The notes: generated from the letters alone by a model not told the origin. A stretch of DNA of 64,000 nucleotides from Pedobacter sp. HDW13 (GCF_011303555.1 NZ_CP049868.1:2976001-3040000); one strand, 5' to 3'. Numbered from the stretch's first letter, positions 26,183-35,815 are shown. Numbers and translations are program-made.

Positions 26183-27145
26183 ATGCAGCAGATAAAAACA
26201 TCATTCGATTTTGAAAAACCTATTGCCGACCTGGTTCAGCAGATAGAGAAAGTTAAGCAAGTTGCCGAAAAAACTAAGGTAGATATGTCTGCCACTTTAG
26301 ATGAGCTTGACGGTAAATTAGATGAAACTACCAATAACTTATATAAAAATTTAACCGGTTGGAATAAGGTTCAAATGAGCCGTCACCCAGACCGCCCGCA
26401 AACACTCGATTATATCAGCATGATCTGTGATGATTTTATTGAGTTGCACGGCGATAGAACGGTTAAAGATGATAAAGCTATTATAGGTGGTTTTGCTTCA
26501 ATAAACGGCCAAACAGTAATGGTTATTGGTCACCAGAAAGGTAAAAACACCAAAGAGCGGCAGTACCGCAATTTTGGTATGGCTAACCCTGAAGGTTACC
26601 GCAAAGCTTTACGCTTAATGCGCCTGGCCGAAAAATTCAATAAACCTGTAATTTCTTTTATTGATACCATGGGTGCTTACCCGGGTTTAGAAGCCGAAGA
26701 GCGCGGACAAGGTGAAGCCATTGCACGTAACTTGTTAGAAATGTCAATCCTTCGCGTACCGATTATCTGTGTCGTTGTAGGAGAGGGCGCCTCAGGCGGA
26801 GCTTTGGGTATTGGTATTGGCGATAAGGTTTATATGCTTGAGCACACCTGGTATTCGGTTATTTCTCCTGAATCTTGCTCTTCTATTTTATGGAGAAGCT
26901 GGGATTTTAAGGAAAAAGCAGCAGAATGCCTTAAACTAACGTCTGACGATATGTTCGGCAATAAGTTAATTGACGGGATCATTCCTGAGCCTTTGGGCGG
27001 TGCGCACCAGGATCCTGAATTGATGGGGCAAACCTTAAAAGAATACATTCTTAAAGATTTAGCTTCATTAGGTAAGCTAAAAACCGATAAACTGATCGAA
27101 CAACGGATTGATAAATTCTGTGCGATGGGTGTCGTTAACGAATAA
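26183..27145 (+). CDS. accA: Acetyl-CoA carboxylase carboxyltransferase subunit alpha
   Basis: A 320-residue cytoplasmic protein with the length and features of AccA. The N-terminal helix pair ([20 protein letters not shown]) precedes the crotonase-fold core with [50 protein letters not shown] and [16 protein letters not shown], all near invariant in AccA. With AccD it transfers carboxyl from biotinyl-AccB to acetyl-CoA to make malonyl-CoA for fatty-acid synthesis. It stands alone, with its own promoter element and a downstream terminator; accD is not in the window. Confidence 0.97.
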   Translation: MQQIKTSFDFEKPIADLVQQIEKVKQVAEKTKVDMSATLDELDGKLDETTNNLYKNLTGWNKVQMSRHPDRPQTLDYISMICDDFIELHGDRTVKDDKAIIGGFASINGQTVMVIGHQKGKNTKERQYRNFGMANPEGYRKALRLMRLAEKFNKPVISFIDTMGAYPGLEAEERGQGEAIARNLLEMSILRVPIICVVVGEGASGGALGIGIGDKVYMLEHTWYSVISPESCSSILWRSWDFKEKAAECLKLTSDDMFGNKLIDGIIPEPLGGAHQDPELMGQTLKEYILKDLASLGKLKTDKLIEQRIDKFCAMGVVNE

Positions 27146-27170
27146 TCATCATTAACTAAAATAAATTTGA

Positions 27171-27203
27171 ATCCTGTTTGGCTATGCCGGACAGGATTTT
27201 TTT
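27171..27203 (+). terminator. Rho-independent terminator of accA
   Basis: Stem ATCCTGT / ACAGGAT flanking a short GGCTATGCC loop-stem, followed by seven T residues, 26 bases after the accA stop. Confidence 0.85.
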
Positions 27204-27219
27204 GTTAAATTTCTGCTCA

Positions 27220-27329
27220 CGCTCGTTTCTAACGATTGTGTTAGTAGCTTGTCGTCTTTTACGATGTTAAGGTGGTTTTTACTTGCGATTGAATCACAAA
27301 GCTGAATATGCACTCATTAGAAATGAGCG
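27220..27329. repeat. Imperfect inverted repeat between accA and the GT117 gene
   Basis: CGCTCGTTTCTAACGA (27220-27235) matches the reverse complement of TCATTAGAAATGAGCG (27314-27329) at 14 of 16 positions. Each arm is also partly self-complementary. Probably a small intergenic repeat element; no coding potential inside. Confidence 0.4.
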
Positions 27330-27357
27330 CAAGCGAACGTATTTGATATAAATAAAA

Positions 27358-27385
27358 AAGCAGCTACAAATTAATGCAGCTGCTT
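27358..27385 (-). terminator. Terminator of the downstream GT117 gene (minus strand)
   Basis: On the minus strand, AAGCAGCT ... AGCTGCTT stem followed by a T-rich run (TTTTTTATTT), 26 bases beyond the gene's stop codon. Confidence 0.75.
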
Positions 27386-27410
27386 GTAAACTATTTTTAG
27401 AATCCCCTTA

Positions 27411-30400
27411 CTATTGCGGACCTTGTTGCGGGAAGAACATCGATAAACGACCTTCCAATGTGTTAAATGTTTTTTGAAGCTTGTCGCTCAATTTATCCTG
27501 ACCAGCTGCCTTACTGGTTTTAATCATCCTATCCAGATAATACAAGCCTGTTTGAATATTCTGCGAGCCTGTTAAGCTTTTTTTCGATTCAGAAATATCG
27601 GCCAGGTAATTTAATTCCTTAGTGATGTAATCACCCGATTTTTCTAAAATATCGTTCGCTCTGGCTGTTTCACCTAGTTTATATAAATTTTCGGCCATGT
27701 AGAACTTCACTACTACTGTACGGATCCCGAAGAATTTATCTGGCATTACCTCATAATATTTATCTACAACTTTTTTAGCTTCTGCTATTTTACCATCTTT
27801 AATCAGGCTGCTGGTTAAGCTGCTGAAAATGTTGGTGAAGATAAAAGTATCATCAGATGATTGTGGATCTAAATATTTAGCGGTTTTCATGTTACCCCAC
27901 TTAAATTTAGTCATCACGTTATTGTACAAAGCTGGTGTATTTAACTGCTCCGGACGTTCATCTGTTGAGGTCGTATCAGCTTTGAATGGCAATAAACGCA
28001 ATGCTAATCCTTCGCTGTATAAATACTTGTCTAAACCGTTGTATTGCTCAGAAGGTACTGTAGAAGCGAAATAAATCGGACGTTTCCAGTTGTTGTGCGC
28101 CAGGATATCGAACATCGCTAAAGTTCCTTTGGTAACATAACCTTTGTTAAATTTCCAGTCCATTTCGGTGGTAATTTTCGAAGCATCTGCCGCCGAAACT
28201 GTTCCGGTGCTTACTACCTGCTGCGGATCTACCGTAATTTTAAAGTTTTTGGTTGGTAGGAAGTTAGATTTCGATCCATCCTGCATTGGTACTTTATCGC
28301 TCTCATCGTTTGATAATAACAAGTCAACCACGTTTTTAAGCTCAACGTTGCCTGCAAGTTTATAATCATCGTAAGGCATTACATCGCGCTCGCCCTGTAC
28401 ATATTGTTCAGGTTTCATGGTAATTGGCAATGGAGCCGACTCATTTTGCTTTTGACGTAAGCCATTAATGTACCAATCAGTATCAAATAAACTCAGGTTT
28501 ACAATACGCACATCTGGACGCACATTTTCTACTTCCTGAATATACCATAACGGATAGGTATCGTTATCGCCATACGTAAACAAAATAGCATTTGGCGCAC
28601 ATGATTGCAGGTAATCTAAAGCAATATCATGTGGAACCAGTTTGGTAGAACGGTCATGGTCATCCCAGCCTTGCTCGGCCATAATAACCGGTGCAGCCAA
28701 TAAACCAATTACTGTTGCACCAATGGCACCGGCAGTTGGTGTTAATTTTTTAAATACCCATTCTTTGAGGGCGAGCGCACCCAAACCGATCCATATGGCA
28801 AAAGCATAGAAAGAGCCTACGTAAGCATAATCCCTTTCGCGCGGCTCAAGAGGCTTCTGGTTTAAATATAATACAATGGCAATACCTGTAAAGAAGAATA
28901 ACAAGCCAACTACACCTGCATCTTTTTGGTTGCGCTTAAAGTGCCATAAGGCACCTATAATGCCCATAATTAAAGGTAAAAAGAAGAAACGGTTATAAGC
29001 TTTGTTATCAATGGTTGATGGTGGTAAGTTACTTTGATTGCCGCGTAACCATGTATCGATAGGTTTAACGCCACTAATCCACTCTCCTTCAAAACCGCTA
29101 CCCTGACCTTGCTCATCATTTTGGCGACCAACAAAATTCCAGAAAAAGTAACGCATGTACATATAACCAATCTGATAGCTGGCTAAGAAACCTACGTTAT
29201 CTACCAGGTTTGGTGTTTTAGAATCGTCTAAATGCATCCATTCTTTGTAAAACTGGGCATGTTTAGGGTCATCGCTATACATGCGTGGCAACAAAGTATT
29301 GTTGTTGTACTCGTAATCGGTTTTTTTGCCGGCTACTTCGTATTTTTCTTTTCCTTTTCTCCAGATGGTTTTTCCTTCAGTTACACCTGTTCTTTCTGAG
29401 TTATAGTTAGGGCCATAACCCAAAGGTCTGTCGCCGTATTGCTCACGATTCAGGTAGCTTAAGAAAGAGAAAGCATCTTTAGGAGCACTGTTATTTAAGT
29501 TAGGATCTGCTTTAGCCCTGATAATGATCATCGAAAATGATGCATAACCGAAAATAATCAGTACTGTAGAAATTAAACCTAAGTTTAAAAGTTTCTTTTG
29601 GTGTTTAATCGAATAACGAATACCCCAAACCAAGGCGCCGATTAATAGAATGGCAAAGAATAAAACCCCTGTGCCAAAGCCCATGCCCAATGTATTTACG
29701 AAGAATAAATCGAAATATGCACCGAACGAAACCAGGTATTGGATAATTCCATACTGGATAACAGCCAAAATTAAAATACCAACAATTAAGGTTTTAAAAA
29801 TACCACCTGTAGTAGCTTTATCAGTTCTTTTGAAATAATAAACAAAAGCCAGCGCAGGGATAGTTAATAAGTTTAATAAGTGGATACCGATTGATAAACC
29901 CATAATATAGGCGATGAACAGCAACCAGCGATCGGCTCTTGGCTCATCGGCATGTGCTTCCCATTTAAGGATAGCCCAGAAAACGATCGCAGTAAATAAC
30001 GACGACTGCGCATAAACCTCCGATTCAACTGCCGAAAACCAAAAACTATCAGAAAAAGTATAGGCTAGTGCGCCAACAGCTCCGGCACCCATAATACTGA
30101 TCAGTTTACCACTGGTAAGTTCTTCACCAGCTTTAACAATGGTTTTTTTAGCCAGCGCAGTGATTGTCCAAAATAAGAATAAAATAGTTGCCCCGCTCGA
30201 AACCGCAGAACCTACGTTCATCCAGTAAGCAATCCGGGTTAAATCGCCGGTGGCAAAAATAGAGAAGAAACGTTGGATCATTAGGAATAAAGGTGCACCT
30301 GGCTGGTGAACTACCTGCATCCTGAATGCTGATGCGATAAATTCGCCGCAATCCCAGAAGCTAGCGGAAGGCTCGAGGGTTAAAACGTAAGTTATTGTAG

Positions 30401-30452
30401 CAATTAAAAAGCAGATCCAGCCTACTATATTATTAACTTTTGAATAATTCAT
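27411..30452 (-). CDS. GT117 / DUF2723 family multi-pass membrane glycosyltransferase, paralog 2
   Basis: A 1013-residue inner-membrane protein. The N-terminal half has about ten to twelve hydrophobic helices and begins MNYSKVNNIVGWICFLIATI with the conserved SFWDCGEFIASAFRMQVVHQ and PGAPLF motif of DUF2723, resembling the first loop of GT-C protein O-mannosyltransferases. The soluble C-terminal half contains FTYGDNDTYPLWYIQEVENV and RPDVRIVNLSLFDTDWYING and ends in a helical TPR-like part. A GT-C lipid-linked-sugar transferase acting on the periplasmic side is the expected role; acceptor and donor are unknown. It is a clear tandem paralog of the next upstream gene, and each gene has its own terminator. 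Confidence 0.85.
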   Translation of the reverse strand: MNYSKVNNIVGWICFLIATITYVLTLEPSASFWDCGEFIASAFRMQVVHQPGAPLFLMIQRFFSIFATGDLTRIAYWMNVGSAVSSGATILFLFWTITALAKKTIVKAGEELTSGKLISIMGAGAVGALAYTFSDSFWFSAVESEVYAQSSLFTAIVFWAILKWEAHADEPRADRWLLFIAYIMGLSIGIHLLNLLTIPALAFVYYFKRTDKATTGGIFKTLIVGILILAVIQYGIIQYLVSFGAYFDLFFVNTLGMGFGTGVLFFAILLIGALVWGIRYSIKHQKKLLNLGLISTVLIIFGYASFSMIIIRAKADPNLNNSAPKDAFSFLSYLNREQYGDRPLGYGPNYNSERTGVTEGKTIWRKGKEKYEVAGKKTDYEYNNNTLLPRMYSDDPKHAQFYKEWMHLDDSKTPNLVDNVGFLASYQIGYMYMRYFFWNFVGRQNDEQGQGSGFEGEWISGVKPIDTWLRGNQSNLPPSTIDNKAYNRFFFLPLIMGIIGALWHFKRNQKDAGVVGLLFFFTGIAIVLYLNQKPLEPRERDYAYVGSFYAFAIWIGLGALALKEWVFKKLTPTAGAIGATVIGLLAAPVIMAEQGWDDHDRSTKLVPHDIALDYLQSCAPNAILFTYGDNDTYPLWYIQEVENVRPDVRIVNLSLFDTDWYINGLRQKQNESAPLPITMKPEQYVQGERDVMPYDDYKLAGNVELKNVVDLLLSNDESDKVPMQDGSKSNFLPTKNFKITVDPQQVVSTGTVSAADASKITTEMDWKFNKGYVTKGTLAMFDILAHNNWKRPIYFASTVPSEQYNGLDKYLYSEGLALRLLPFKADTTSTDERPEQLNTPALYNNVMTKFKWGNMKTAKYLDPQSSDDTFIFTNIFSSLTSSLIKDGKIAEAKKVVDKYYEVMPDKFFGIRTVVVKFYMAENLYKLGETARANDILEKSGDYITKELNYLADISESKKSLTGSQNIQTGLYYLDRMIKTSKAAGQDKLSDKLQKTFNTLEGRLSMFFPQQGPQ

Positions 30453-30606
30453 TGGTTTGTTTAATGATATTAAAAATTGTTTTTACATAAAAATGCTGCC
30501 GAAATTAACTATTCTAGTCGATAAAACAGGTAATTTTTTAGATTGATTTAACAAAATTTAACGCCTTAATCCCGTTCACTTCAAGGATTTTGGCCAATCC
30601 GGAAAA

Positions 30607-30647
30607 TAAAAAACCACGGGCCTGAAATGTAAAATCTGCCCGTGGGT
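30607..30647 (-). terminator. Terminator between the two GT117 paralogs (minus strand)
   Basis: On the minus strand, stem built from GCCCGTGG / CCACGGGC (plus strand 30614-30621 and 30638-30645) followed by TTTTTTATTTT. It ends the upstream paralog, so the two genes are probably separate transcripts. Confidence 0.85.
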
Positions 30648-30669
30648 TAAAATTTGAACTGTTTTTAGC

Positions 30670-33600
30670 TTAGCCCGTTGCAAATGGGGTAAACCTGATA
30701 ATGTGGTTGTTATATTGTTTTTCGAGGTTTTTGCTTAACCCGTCTTGTTTAAAGGCTTCTGTAAGTTTTACCATTTGCCCTAAATAGGCCAGATAAAAGC
30801 GCACATCCTGCTCTGCAGCGAGCTGGTTTTTGCTTTCTGAAACATCTGCCAAATGCGTGAGTTCCTTATTTACATAATCAGCTGTTTTTCTAATCATTTC
30901 ATTTGCCCGATTAAGGTCGTTTAAACGGTACAGGCTTTCTGTAAAATAATAGGTGCTCATTACCTGGCGCATGCTGTAAAATTTAGTGGGAATCACGTCC
31001 ATAAATTTATTGGCTACCTTTTTGCTTTCCGCAATTTTACCTTCGTTTATCAGGCCATTTAATAAACCGTTAAACATGTTCGATAACATGGTTACATCAT
31101 CTGATGACTGTCTGTCTAAATGGCTGGCATTTTTAATGTTACCATAACCATAAACGTTCATCAGGTTGTTGTATAAAGGTTTAATGTTAATGCGGTCAAA
31201 ATCTTGTTCAATTGCCGTATCTGGTTTTAAAGGCAATAACCTTTTGTTCAGTCCTTCCGAGTATAGGTATTTATTCATTCCTACATATTGCTCATCAGGC
31301 ATTGCTCCGGTAAAATAAATCGGGCGTTTCCAGTTGTTGTGTACCAGAATATCAAATAAAGCCAGCGTGCCTTTGGTCACGTAATTCTGGTTAAATGTCC
31401 ACTCCATGCTATCGGCAATTTTGCCTGCATCCTCTTTGGGTACCGTGCCTGTATCTAAAACCTGCTGCGGACTTACCGAAAGTTTCAGGTTTTTGGTTGG
31501 CAACACATTGTATTTTGAACCATCGTTCATGGTTACCTTATCCGCGTCGTTATCCGATAGCAGTACATCTAGGATTTCTTTCAGCTCAATACGCTGTGCA
31601 ATTTTATAATCCTGGTAATACATAATGTCGCGTGTTCCGGCTACATATTGGTTAGGTGTCAAAGTAATGGGCAGGGGCTCCGATTGGTTTTGTTTCCTTC
31701 GCATCCCGTCAATATACCAGTCGGCTGTAAACAGGCTTAGGTTTACTACGCGTACATCCGGACGGATGTTTTCGACTTCCTGTGCGTACCAAACCGGGTA
31801 GGTATCGTTATCACCATAAGTGAATAAGATGGCGTTTGGTGCGCACGATTTTAAGTAATTAACCGACATATCGTGGGCTACATGACTATCCGATCGGTTA
31901 TGGTCATCCCAGCCTTGTTCGGCCATAATAAGTGGTGCAGCAAATAAAGCGATAATGGAGGCGAAGATACTTGCCCTTACAGGCGTTAGCTTTTTAAACG
32001 CCCAATCTTTTAACCCGAATACACCCAGGCCAATCCAGATGGCAAAAGCATAAAACGAACCTACATAGGCATAATCTCTTTCGCGCGGCTCAATTGGAAC
32101 CGAGTTTAAATACACTACAATGGCAATGCCGGTAAAAACAAACATTAACCCAACAACACCAGCATCTTTCTGGTTGCGTTTAAAGTGCCAAACAGCACCG
32201 ATTAGCCCGATAATTAGAGGCAAAAAGAAGAAACGGTTATAGGATTTGTTTTCTGCAATCGATGGTGGCAGGTTTTTCTGGTCGCCTAATCGGATGGCAT
32301 CTATAGGTTTAATGCCGCTTAACCAGGTGCCTGGGCGGCCACCAAACTGGCCATCTTCATTATCCTGCCTGCCTACAAAATTCCACATAAAGTAGCGCAT
32401 GTACATTTGGCCGGTTTGGAAAGAAAACATGTATTTCAGGTTATCCATTAAGGTTGGCTTATGCGTATCGTCAAAGCCCATGTAATTTTTATAAAATTTA
32501 ACATGCTCAGGTTTATCGCTGTACATGCGCGGTGCAAGGGTTTTCTCGCCGAAAACATATTCAGATCTGGTTCCCGCCGATTCGTATTTTTTTTCTCCTC
32601 TTCTATATAACTGTCCGGTTTCTTTAATGTCGATCTTTTCCGAATTGTAATTCTCGCCATACAACAAAGGCCTGTCGCCATATTGGGCACGGTTTACATA
32701 GCTTAAAAAGTTAAACACATTTTCGGGATCGGTATTATTTAAATTGGGTTTGGCCTGTGCCCTGATAATTAAAAGCGCAAAAGAACTGTAACCGAATAAG
32801 AGCAATACAGTAAATAATAGGATTAAGTTTAAGGCCCTTTTGTTTTTAAGGATGGAATAGCGGATACCATATACGAGTCCTCCGATAAGCAAAATAGCAA
32901 AGAGCATTACACCGGTTCCAAATCCAAAACCTAAAGTATTTACAAAGAAATAATCAAATTTGGCTGCAGTGGCCACCAGATATTGGATCAGGCCAAATTG
33001 TACAACAGCCAATACTGCGATAGAAATAAAAAATACTTTTGCAATATTTTGCCATTTTGGCGATGGGTGCTTTTTAAAATAGTAAACAAATATTAAGGCA
33101 GGGATGGTAAGTAAATTTAGAATATGCACACCGATTGAAAGCCCCATGATATAAGCTACAAACAATAACCAGCGGTCTGCCTTAGGTTCATCGGCCTGCG
33201 ATTCCCATTTTAAGATACCCCAGAATACGATTGCGGTACAGAGCGACGACAAGGCATAAACTTCAGCCTCTACTGCAGAGAACCAGAAGCTATCAGAAAA
33301 GGCATAAGCCAATGCACCAGCCAGACCTGCGCCCATTATGCTGATTATTTTTTGAGCGCTTATGGCTTCACCTTTTTTAATAATGGTTTTTTTAGCGAGG
33401 GCAGTAATGGTCCAAAACAGGAATAAAATAGTACCTGCGCTGGCCAATGCCGAAGCTACATTCATAAAATAGGCAATTTTGGTTTTATCACCTAGGGCAA
33501 GCGTAGAAAATAATCGCTGGATCATCGATACCATTGGTGCGCCAGGCTGGTGTACAACCTCCATCCGGAAGGCCGAAGCGATGAATTCGCCACAGTCCCA

Positions 33601-33696
33601 GAAACTTACAGATTGATCTAAGGTTAAAATGTAGGTGGTTGCGGCAACAATGAAGCATAGCCAGCCCCCAATGGTGTTAATCCTCGAGTAATTCAT
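30670..33696 (-). CDS. GT117 / DUF2723 family multi-pass membrane glycosyltransferase, paralog 1
   Basis: A 1008-residue protein with the same layout as its neighbour at 27411-30452. It shares long stretches, such as SFWDCGEFIASAFRMEVVHQ, FSDSFWFSAVEAEVYALSSL, SYNRFFFLPLIIGLIGAVWH and FTYGDNDTYPVWYAQEVENI, with differences scattered over the whole length. This pattern indicates an old tandem duplication with both copies kept under selection. The Asp-Cys-Gly-Glu motif in the first periplasmic loop is intact in both. Predicted GT-C fold glycosyltransferase of the inner membrane; substrate unknown. Divergent from the tRNA-Gln/prs genes upstream. Confidence 0.85.
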   Translation of the reverse strand: MNYSRINTIGGWLCFIVAATTYILTLDQSVSFWDCGEFIASAFRMEVVHQPGAPMVSMIQRLFSTLALGDKTKIAYFMNVASALASAGTILFLFWTITALAKKTIIKKGEAISAQKIISIMGAGLAGALAYAFSDSFWFSAVEAEVYALSSLCTAIVFWGILKWESQADEPKADRWLLFVAYIMGLSIGVHILNLLTIPALIFVYYFKKHPSPKWQNIAKVFFISIAVLAVVQFGLIQYLVATAAKFDYFFVNTLGFGFGTGVMLFAILLIGGLVYGIRYSILKNKRALNLILLFTVLLLFGYSSFALLIIRAQAKPNLNNTDPENVFNFLSYVNRAQYGDRPLLYGENYNSEKIDIKETGQLYRRGEKKYESAGTRSEYVFGEKTLAPRMYSDKPEHVKFYKNYMGFDDTHKPTLMDNLKYMFSFQTGQMYMRYFMWNFVGRQDNEDGQFGGRPGTWLSGIKPIDAIRLGDQKNLPPSIAENKSYNRFFFLPLIIGLIGAVWHFKRNQKDAGVVGLMFVFTGIAIVVYLNSVPIEPRERDYAYVGSFYAFAIWIGLGVFGLKDWAFKKLTPVRASIFASIIALFAAPLIMAEQGWDDHNRSDSHVAHDMSVNYLKSCAPNAILFTYGDNDTYPVWYAQEVENIRPDVRVVNLSLFTADWYIDGMRRKQNQSEPLPITLTPNQYVAGTRDIMYYQDYKIAQRIELKEILDVLLSDNDADKVTMNDGSKYNVLPTKNLKLSVSPQQVLDTGTVPKEDAGKIADSMEWTFNQNYVTKGTLALFDILVHNNWKRPIYFTGAMPDEQYVGMNKYLYSEGLNKRLLPLKPDTAIEQDFDRINIKPLYNNLMNVYGYGNIKNASHLDRQSSDDVTMLSNMFNGLLNGLINEGKIAESKKVANKFMDVIPTKFYSMRQVMSTYYFTESLYRLNDLNRANEMIRKTADYVNKELTHLADVSESKNQLAAEQDVRFYLAYLGQMVKLTEAFKQDGLSKNLEKQYNNHIIRFTPFATG

Positions 33697-33771
33697 AGTG
33701 AAAATTTAGTCTTTGATAATAAATGATTTAAGTGGTTCGTAGTAAAAAAAGTCGCAGAAAAAAAGAAAATG

Positions 33772-33803
33772 TTGCACGCTATATGATGATTTTTTTATCT
33801 TTG
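33772..33803 (+). promoter_or_regulatory. Upstream promoter before tRNA-Gln
   Basis: TTG (33772-33774), 21 bases, then TATCTTTG (33796-33803): the Bacteroidota -33/-7 pair. About 120 bases before the tRNA, upstream of a second promoter. Confidence 0.55.
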
Positions 33804-33855
33804 CATCGCAATCAGGAAGAGCGGGAAAGAAATTAAAAATATTTTAAAATCACTC

Positions 33856-33886
33856 TTGCAAATTTGAAATAAGCTTCCTACATTTG
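33856..33886 (+). promoter_or_regulatory. Proximal promoter of tRNA-Gln
   Basis: TTG (33856-33858), 20 bases, then TACATTTG (33879-33886), 35 bases before the mature tRNA 5' end. Matches TTG-N19-21-TAnnTTTG. Confidence 0.65.
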
Positions 33887-33921
33887 CATTCCCTTTCGAG
33901 GAAATATCTTCGAGAAGTTTT

Positions 33922-33992
33922 TGTCCGATAGTATAAGGGTAGTACAACGGTTTTTGGTACCGTTTGTCTTGGTTCGAATCCAGGTCGGACAA
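33922..33992 (+). tRNA. tRNA-Gln (anticodon TTG)
   Basis: A complete cloverleaf can be drawn. Acceptor stem TGTCCGA / TCGGACA with discriminator A; D arm around GTATAAGGGTAGTAC; anticodon stem ACGGT / ACCGT with loop TTTTGGT, giving anticodon TTG; T arm CTTGG / CCAGG with loop TTCGAAT. The CCA end is not encoded. The T-A closing pair and TTG anticodon identify glutamine. It is followed by a terminator and then prs. Confidence 0.95.
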
Positions 33993-34005
33993 CAGAAATT
34001 TAACG

Positions 34006-34044
34006 TCGGATCATGTTTTAAACAGACATGATCCGATTTTTTTT
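34006..34044 (+). terminator. Terminator after tRNA-Gln
   Basis: Stem TCGGATCATGT / ACATGATCCGA (perfect 11 bases) followed by eight T residues. It lies between the tRNA and the prs start codon at 34066. Confidence 0.9.
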
Positions 34045-34065
34045 AACAGCAAACTACACGGACCC

Positions 34066-35007
34066 ATGCCATTGCAGTTCAACCCGGTTAAACTTTTTTC
34101 CGGAACAGGTTCTAAGGGATTATCACTTAAGATTGCCGAACATTACGGCAAACCACTTGGTAACGTAACCATTCACAAATTCAGTGATGGCGAATTTCAG
34201 CCTTCTTTCGATGAATCAGTTCGTGGTAGTGATGTTTTTCTAATCCAGTCTACTTACCAGCCTAGCGATAACTTAATGGAGCTTTTGTTAATGGTTGATG
34301 CCGCTAAAAGAGCATCAGCACATTACATTACTGCTGTAGTTCCTTACTATGGTTTGGCCCGTCAGGATAGAAAAGATAAACCACGTGTGGCTATTGGTGC
34401 TAAACTGGTGGCTAACTTATTAAAGTCGGCAGGTATTCACCGCATCATGACGATGGATTTACATGCTGCACAGATACAAGGTTTCTTCGATATTCCGGTT
34501 GATCACTTAGACGGCTCGGTTATCTTTGTGCCTTATATCAAAAGCCTAGGCTTAAAAAACTTAACTATCGCATCGCCTGATATGGGTGGTTCGTACAGGG
34601 CACGTACATTTGCCAAGTTTTTTAATGCAGAGGTAATTATTTGTGATAAACGCCGTAAACGTGCCAACGAAATCGAATCGATGTCGATTATTGGTGATGT
34701 GCAGGGACAGGACGTTGTATTGATCGACGATATTTGCGATACAGCAGGAACTTTATCAAAAGCTGCGGCTTTGATTATGGAAAATGGTGCTGCGAGTGTT
34801 AGAGCGGTTTGTACACATGCTGTATTATCAGGTAAAGCTATTGAAACGGTAGAAAATTCGGTATTAACCGAGTTAATTGTTACCGATACTATTCCTTTAA
34901 AACAGGAAAGCCCGAAAATTAGAGTGCTAAGTACAGCAAGTTTATTTGCAAGGGCAATTGCCAATGTAAACGAACACGGCTCAATTAGCGATCTGTTTAG
35001 AGTATAG
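34066..35007 (+). CDS. prs: Ribose-phosphate pyrophosphokinase (PRPP synthase)
   Basis: A 313-residue cytoplasmic enzyme when started at MPLQFNPVKLFSGTG; the in-frame codons before it belong to the tRNA and its terminator. It makes 5-phosphoribosyl-1-diphosphate from ribose-5-phosphate and ATP for nucleotide, histidine and tryptophan synthesis. Visible landmarks: KFSDGEFQPSFDESVRG, the flexible-loop region YYGLARQDRKDKPRVAIGAK, the PRPP synthase signature DLHAAQIQGFF, and the PRPP-binding loop VVLIDDICDTAGT. Together with rplY and pth downstream it forms the gene order common in many bacteria. Only about 20 bases separate it from the tRNA terminator's T-run, so its own promoter must overlap that terminator or transcription reads through. 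Confidence 0.97.
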   Translation: MPLQFNPVKLFSGTGSKGLSLKIAEHYGKPLGNVTIHKFSDGEFQPSFDESVRGSDVFLIQSTYQPSDNLMELLLMVDAAKRASAHYITAVVPYYGLARQDRKDKPRVAIGAKLVANLLKSAGIHRIMTMDLHAAQIQGFFDIPVDHLDGSVIFVPYIKSLGLKNLTIASPDMGGSYRARTFAKFFNAEVIICDKRRKRANEIESMSIIGDVQGQDVVLIDDICDTAGTLSKAAALIMENGAASVRAVCTHAVLSGKAIETVENSVLTELIVTDTIPLKQESPKIRVLSTASLFARAIANVNEHGSISDLFRV

Positions 35008-35008
35008 T

Positions 35009-35045
35009 CGGTTAATTGTATAAACTGGTTAATCGGTTAATTGTA
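35009..35045. repeat. GGTTAA-rich intergenic repeat, copy 1
   Basis: CGGTTAATTGTATAAACTGG followed by TTAATCGGTTAATTG. Related copies at 36521 and 62421 share the GTTAATTGT(T/A)TA core and flanking (A/C)TGGTTAA units. Confidence 0.5.
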
Positions 35046-35173
35046 GATTTTGTGCTCAGTTAACCAATTAAACAAAAAAGAGAATAATAAAGGTAGAAAG
35101 TGATGCGTAGAAAGCTTTAAGTCTTGATACAAATTACCTATACTTAATACTAATAAATAAATAGAAAATAAAA

Positions 35174-35758
35174 ATGAAAACAATCGCAATTAGCGGTTCT
35201 CCAAGAGAGAACGTAGGGAAACGCGATGCCAAGGAACTTCGTTACGAAGGTAAAGTTCCGGCGGTATTGTATGGTGGTAAAGAACAACAACATTTTGCTG
35301 TAGTTATTGCCGACTTAAGAGACGTTATTTATACCCCGGAAGTGAACTTTGTGGAGATCGACATCAACGGTACTAAAACTAAAGCTATCGTTAAAGATAC
35401 TCAGTTTCACCCACTTACCGACGTATTATTACACATCGATTTTCTTCAATTATTCGACGAGAAAGAAATCGTTATGGAAATCCCTGTTAAATTAACCGGA
35501 ACTTCTCCAGGTGTTAAAATGGGGGGTAAATTAATCCAGAAATTACGTAAACTACGTGTTAAAGCGTTACCAGCTAACATGCCACAAAACGTAGAAGTAA
35601 GCTTAGAGAAATTAGAAGTAGGTAGTTTATTCCGTGTTCGTGACCTTTCAGGTGATAAATACGTAATCACTAACACTCCTGAAGATACTATCGTTTCTGT
35701 TGCAATGTCAAGAGCATTAAAACAAGCAGAAACTGAAGCTGCTAAAGGTAAAAAATAG
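35174..35758 (+). CDS. rplY: Ribosomal protein bL25, long CTC form
   Basis: A 194-residue protein that binds 5S rRNA in the large ribosomal subunit. The N-terminal L25 domain (IAISGSPRENVGKRDAKELR, VPAVLYGGKEQQHFAV) is followed by the beta C-terminal domain of the general-stress CTC type (EIPVKLTGTSPGVKMGGKLI, LEVGSLFRVRDL), and a short Lys/Ala-rich tail. Length fits the long bL25 form. It lies between prs and pth, the usual arrangement. A terminator follows at 35781. Confidence 0.96.
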   Translation: MKTIAISGSPRENVGKRDAKELRYEGKVPAVLYGGKEQQHFAVVIADLRDVIYTPEVNFVEIDINGTKTKAIVKDTQFHPLTDVLLHIDFLQLFDEKEIVMEIPVKLTGTSPGVKMGGKLIQKLRKLRVKALPANMPQNVEVSLEKLEVGSLFRVRDLSGDKYVITNTPEDTIVSVAMSRALKQAETEAAKGKK

Positions 35759-35780
35759 TAGCTGATTTCACAGATACTGG

Positions 35781-35815
35781 AAGCGGTAGAGAAGTAATTC
35801 TTTACCGCTTTTTTA
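35781..35815 (+). terminator. Terminator of rplY
   Basis: Stem AAGCGGTA / TACCGCTT with the T-run TTTTTT immediately after; 23 bases after the rplY stop. Confidence 0.85.

Noticed and set aside
33964..34065. N-terminal extension of PRPP synthase
   Set aside because: These codons cover the 3' half of tRNA-Gln and its terminator.
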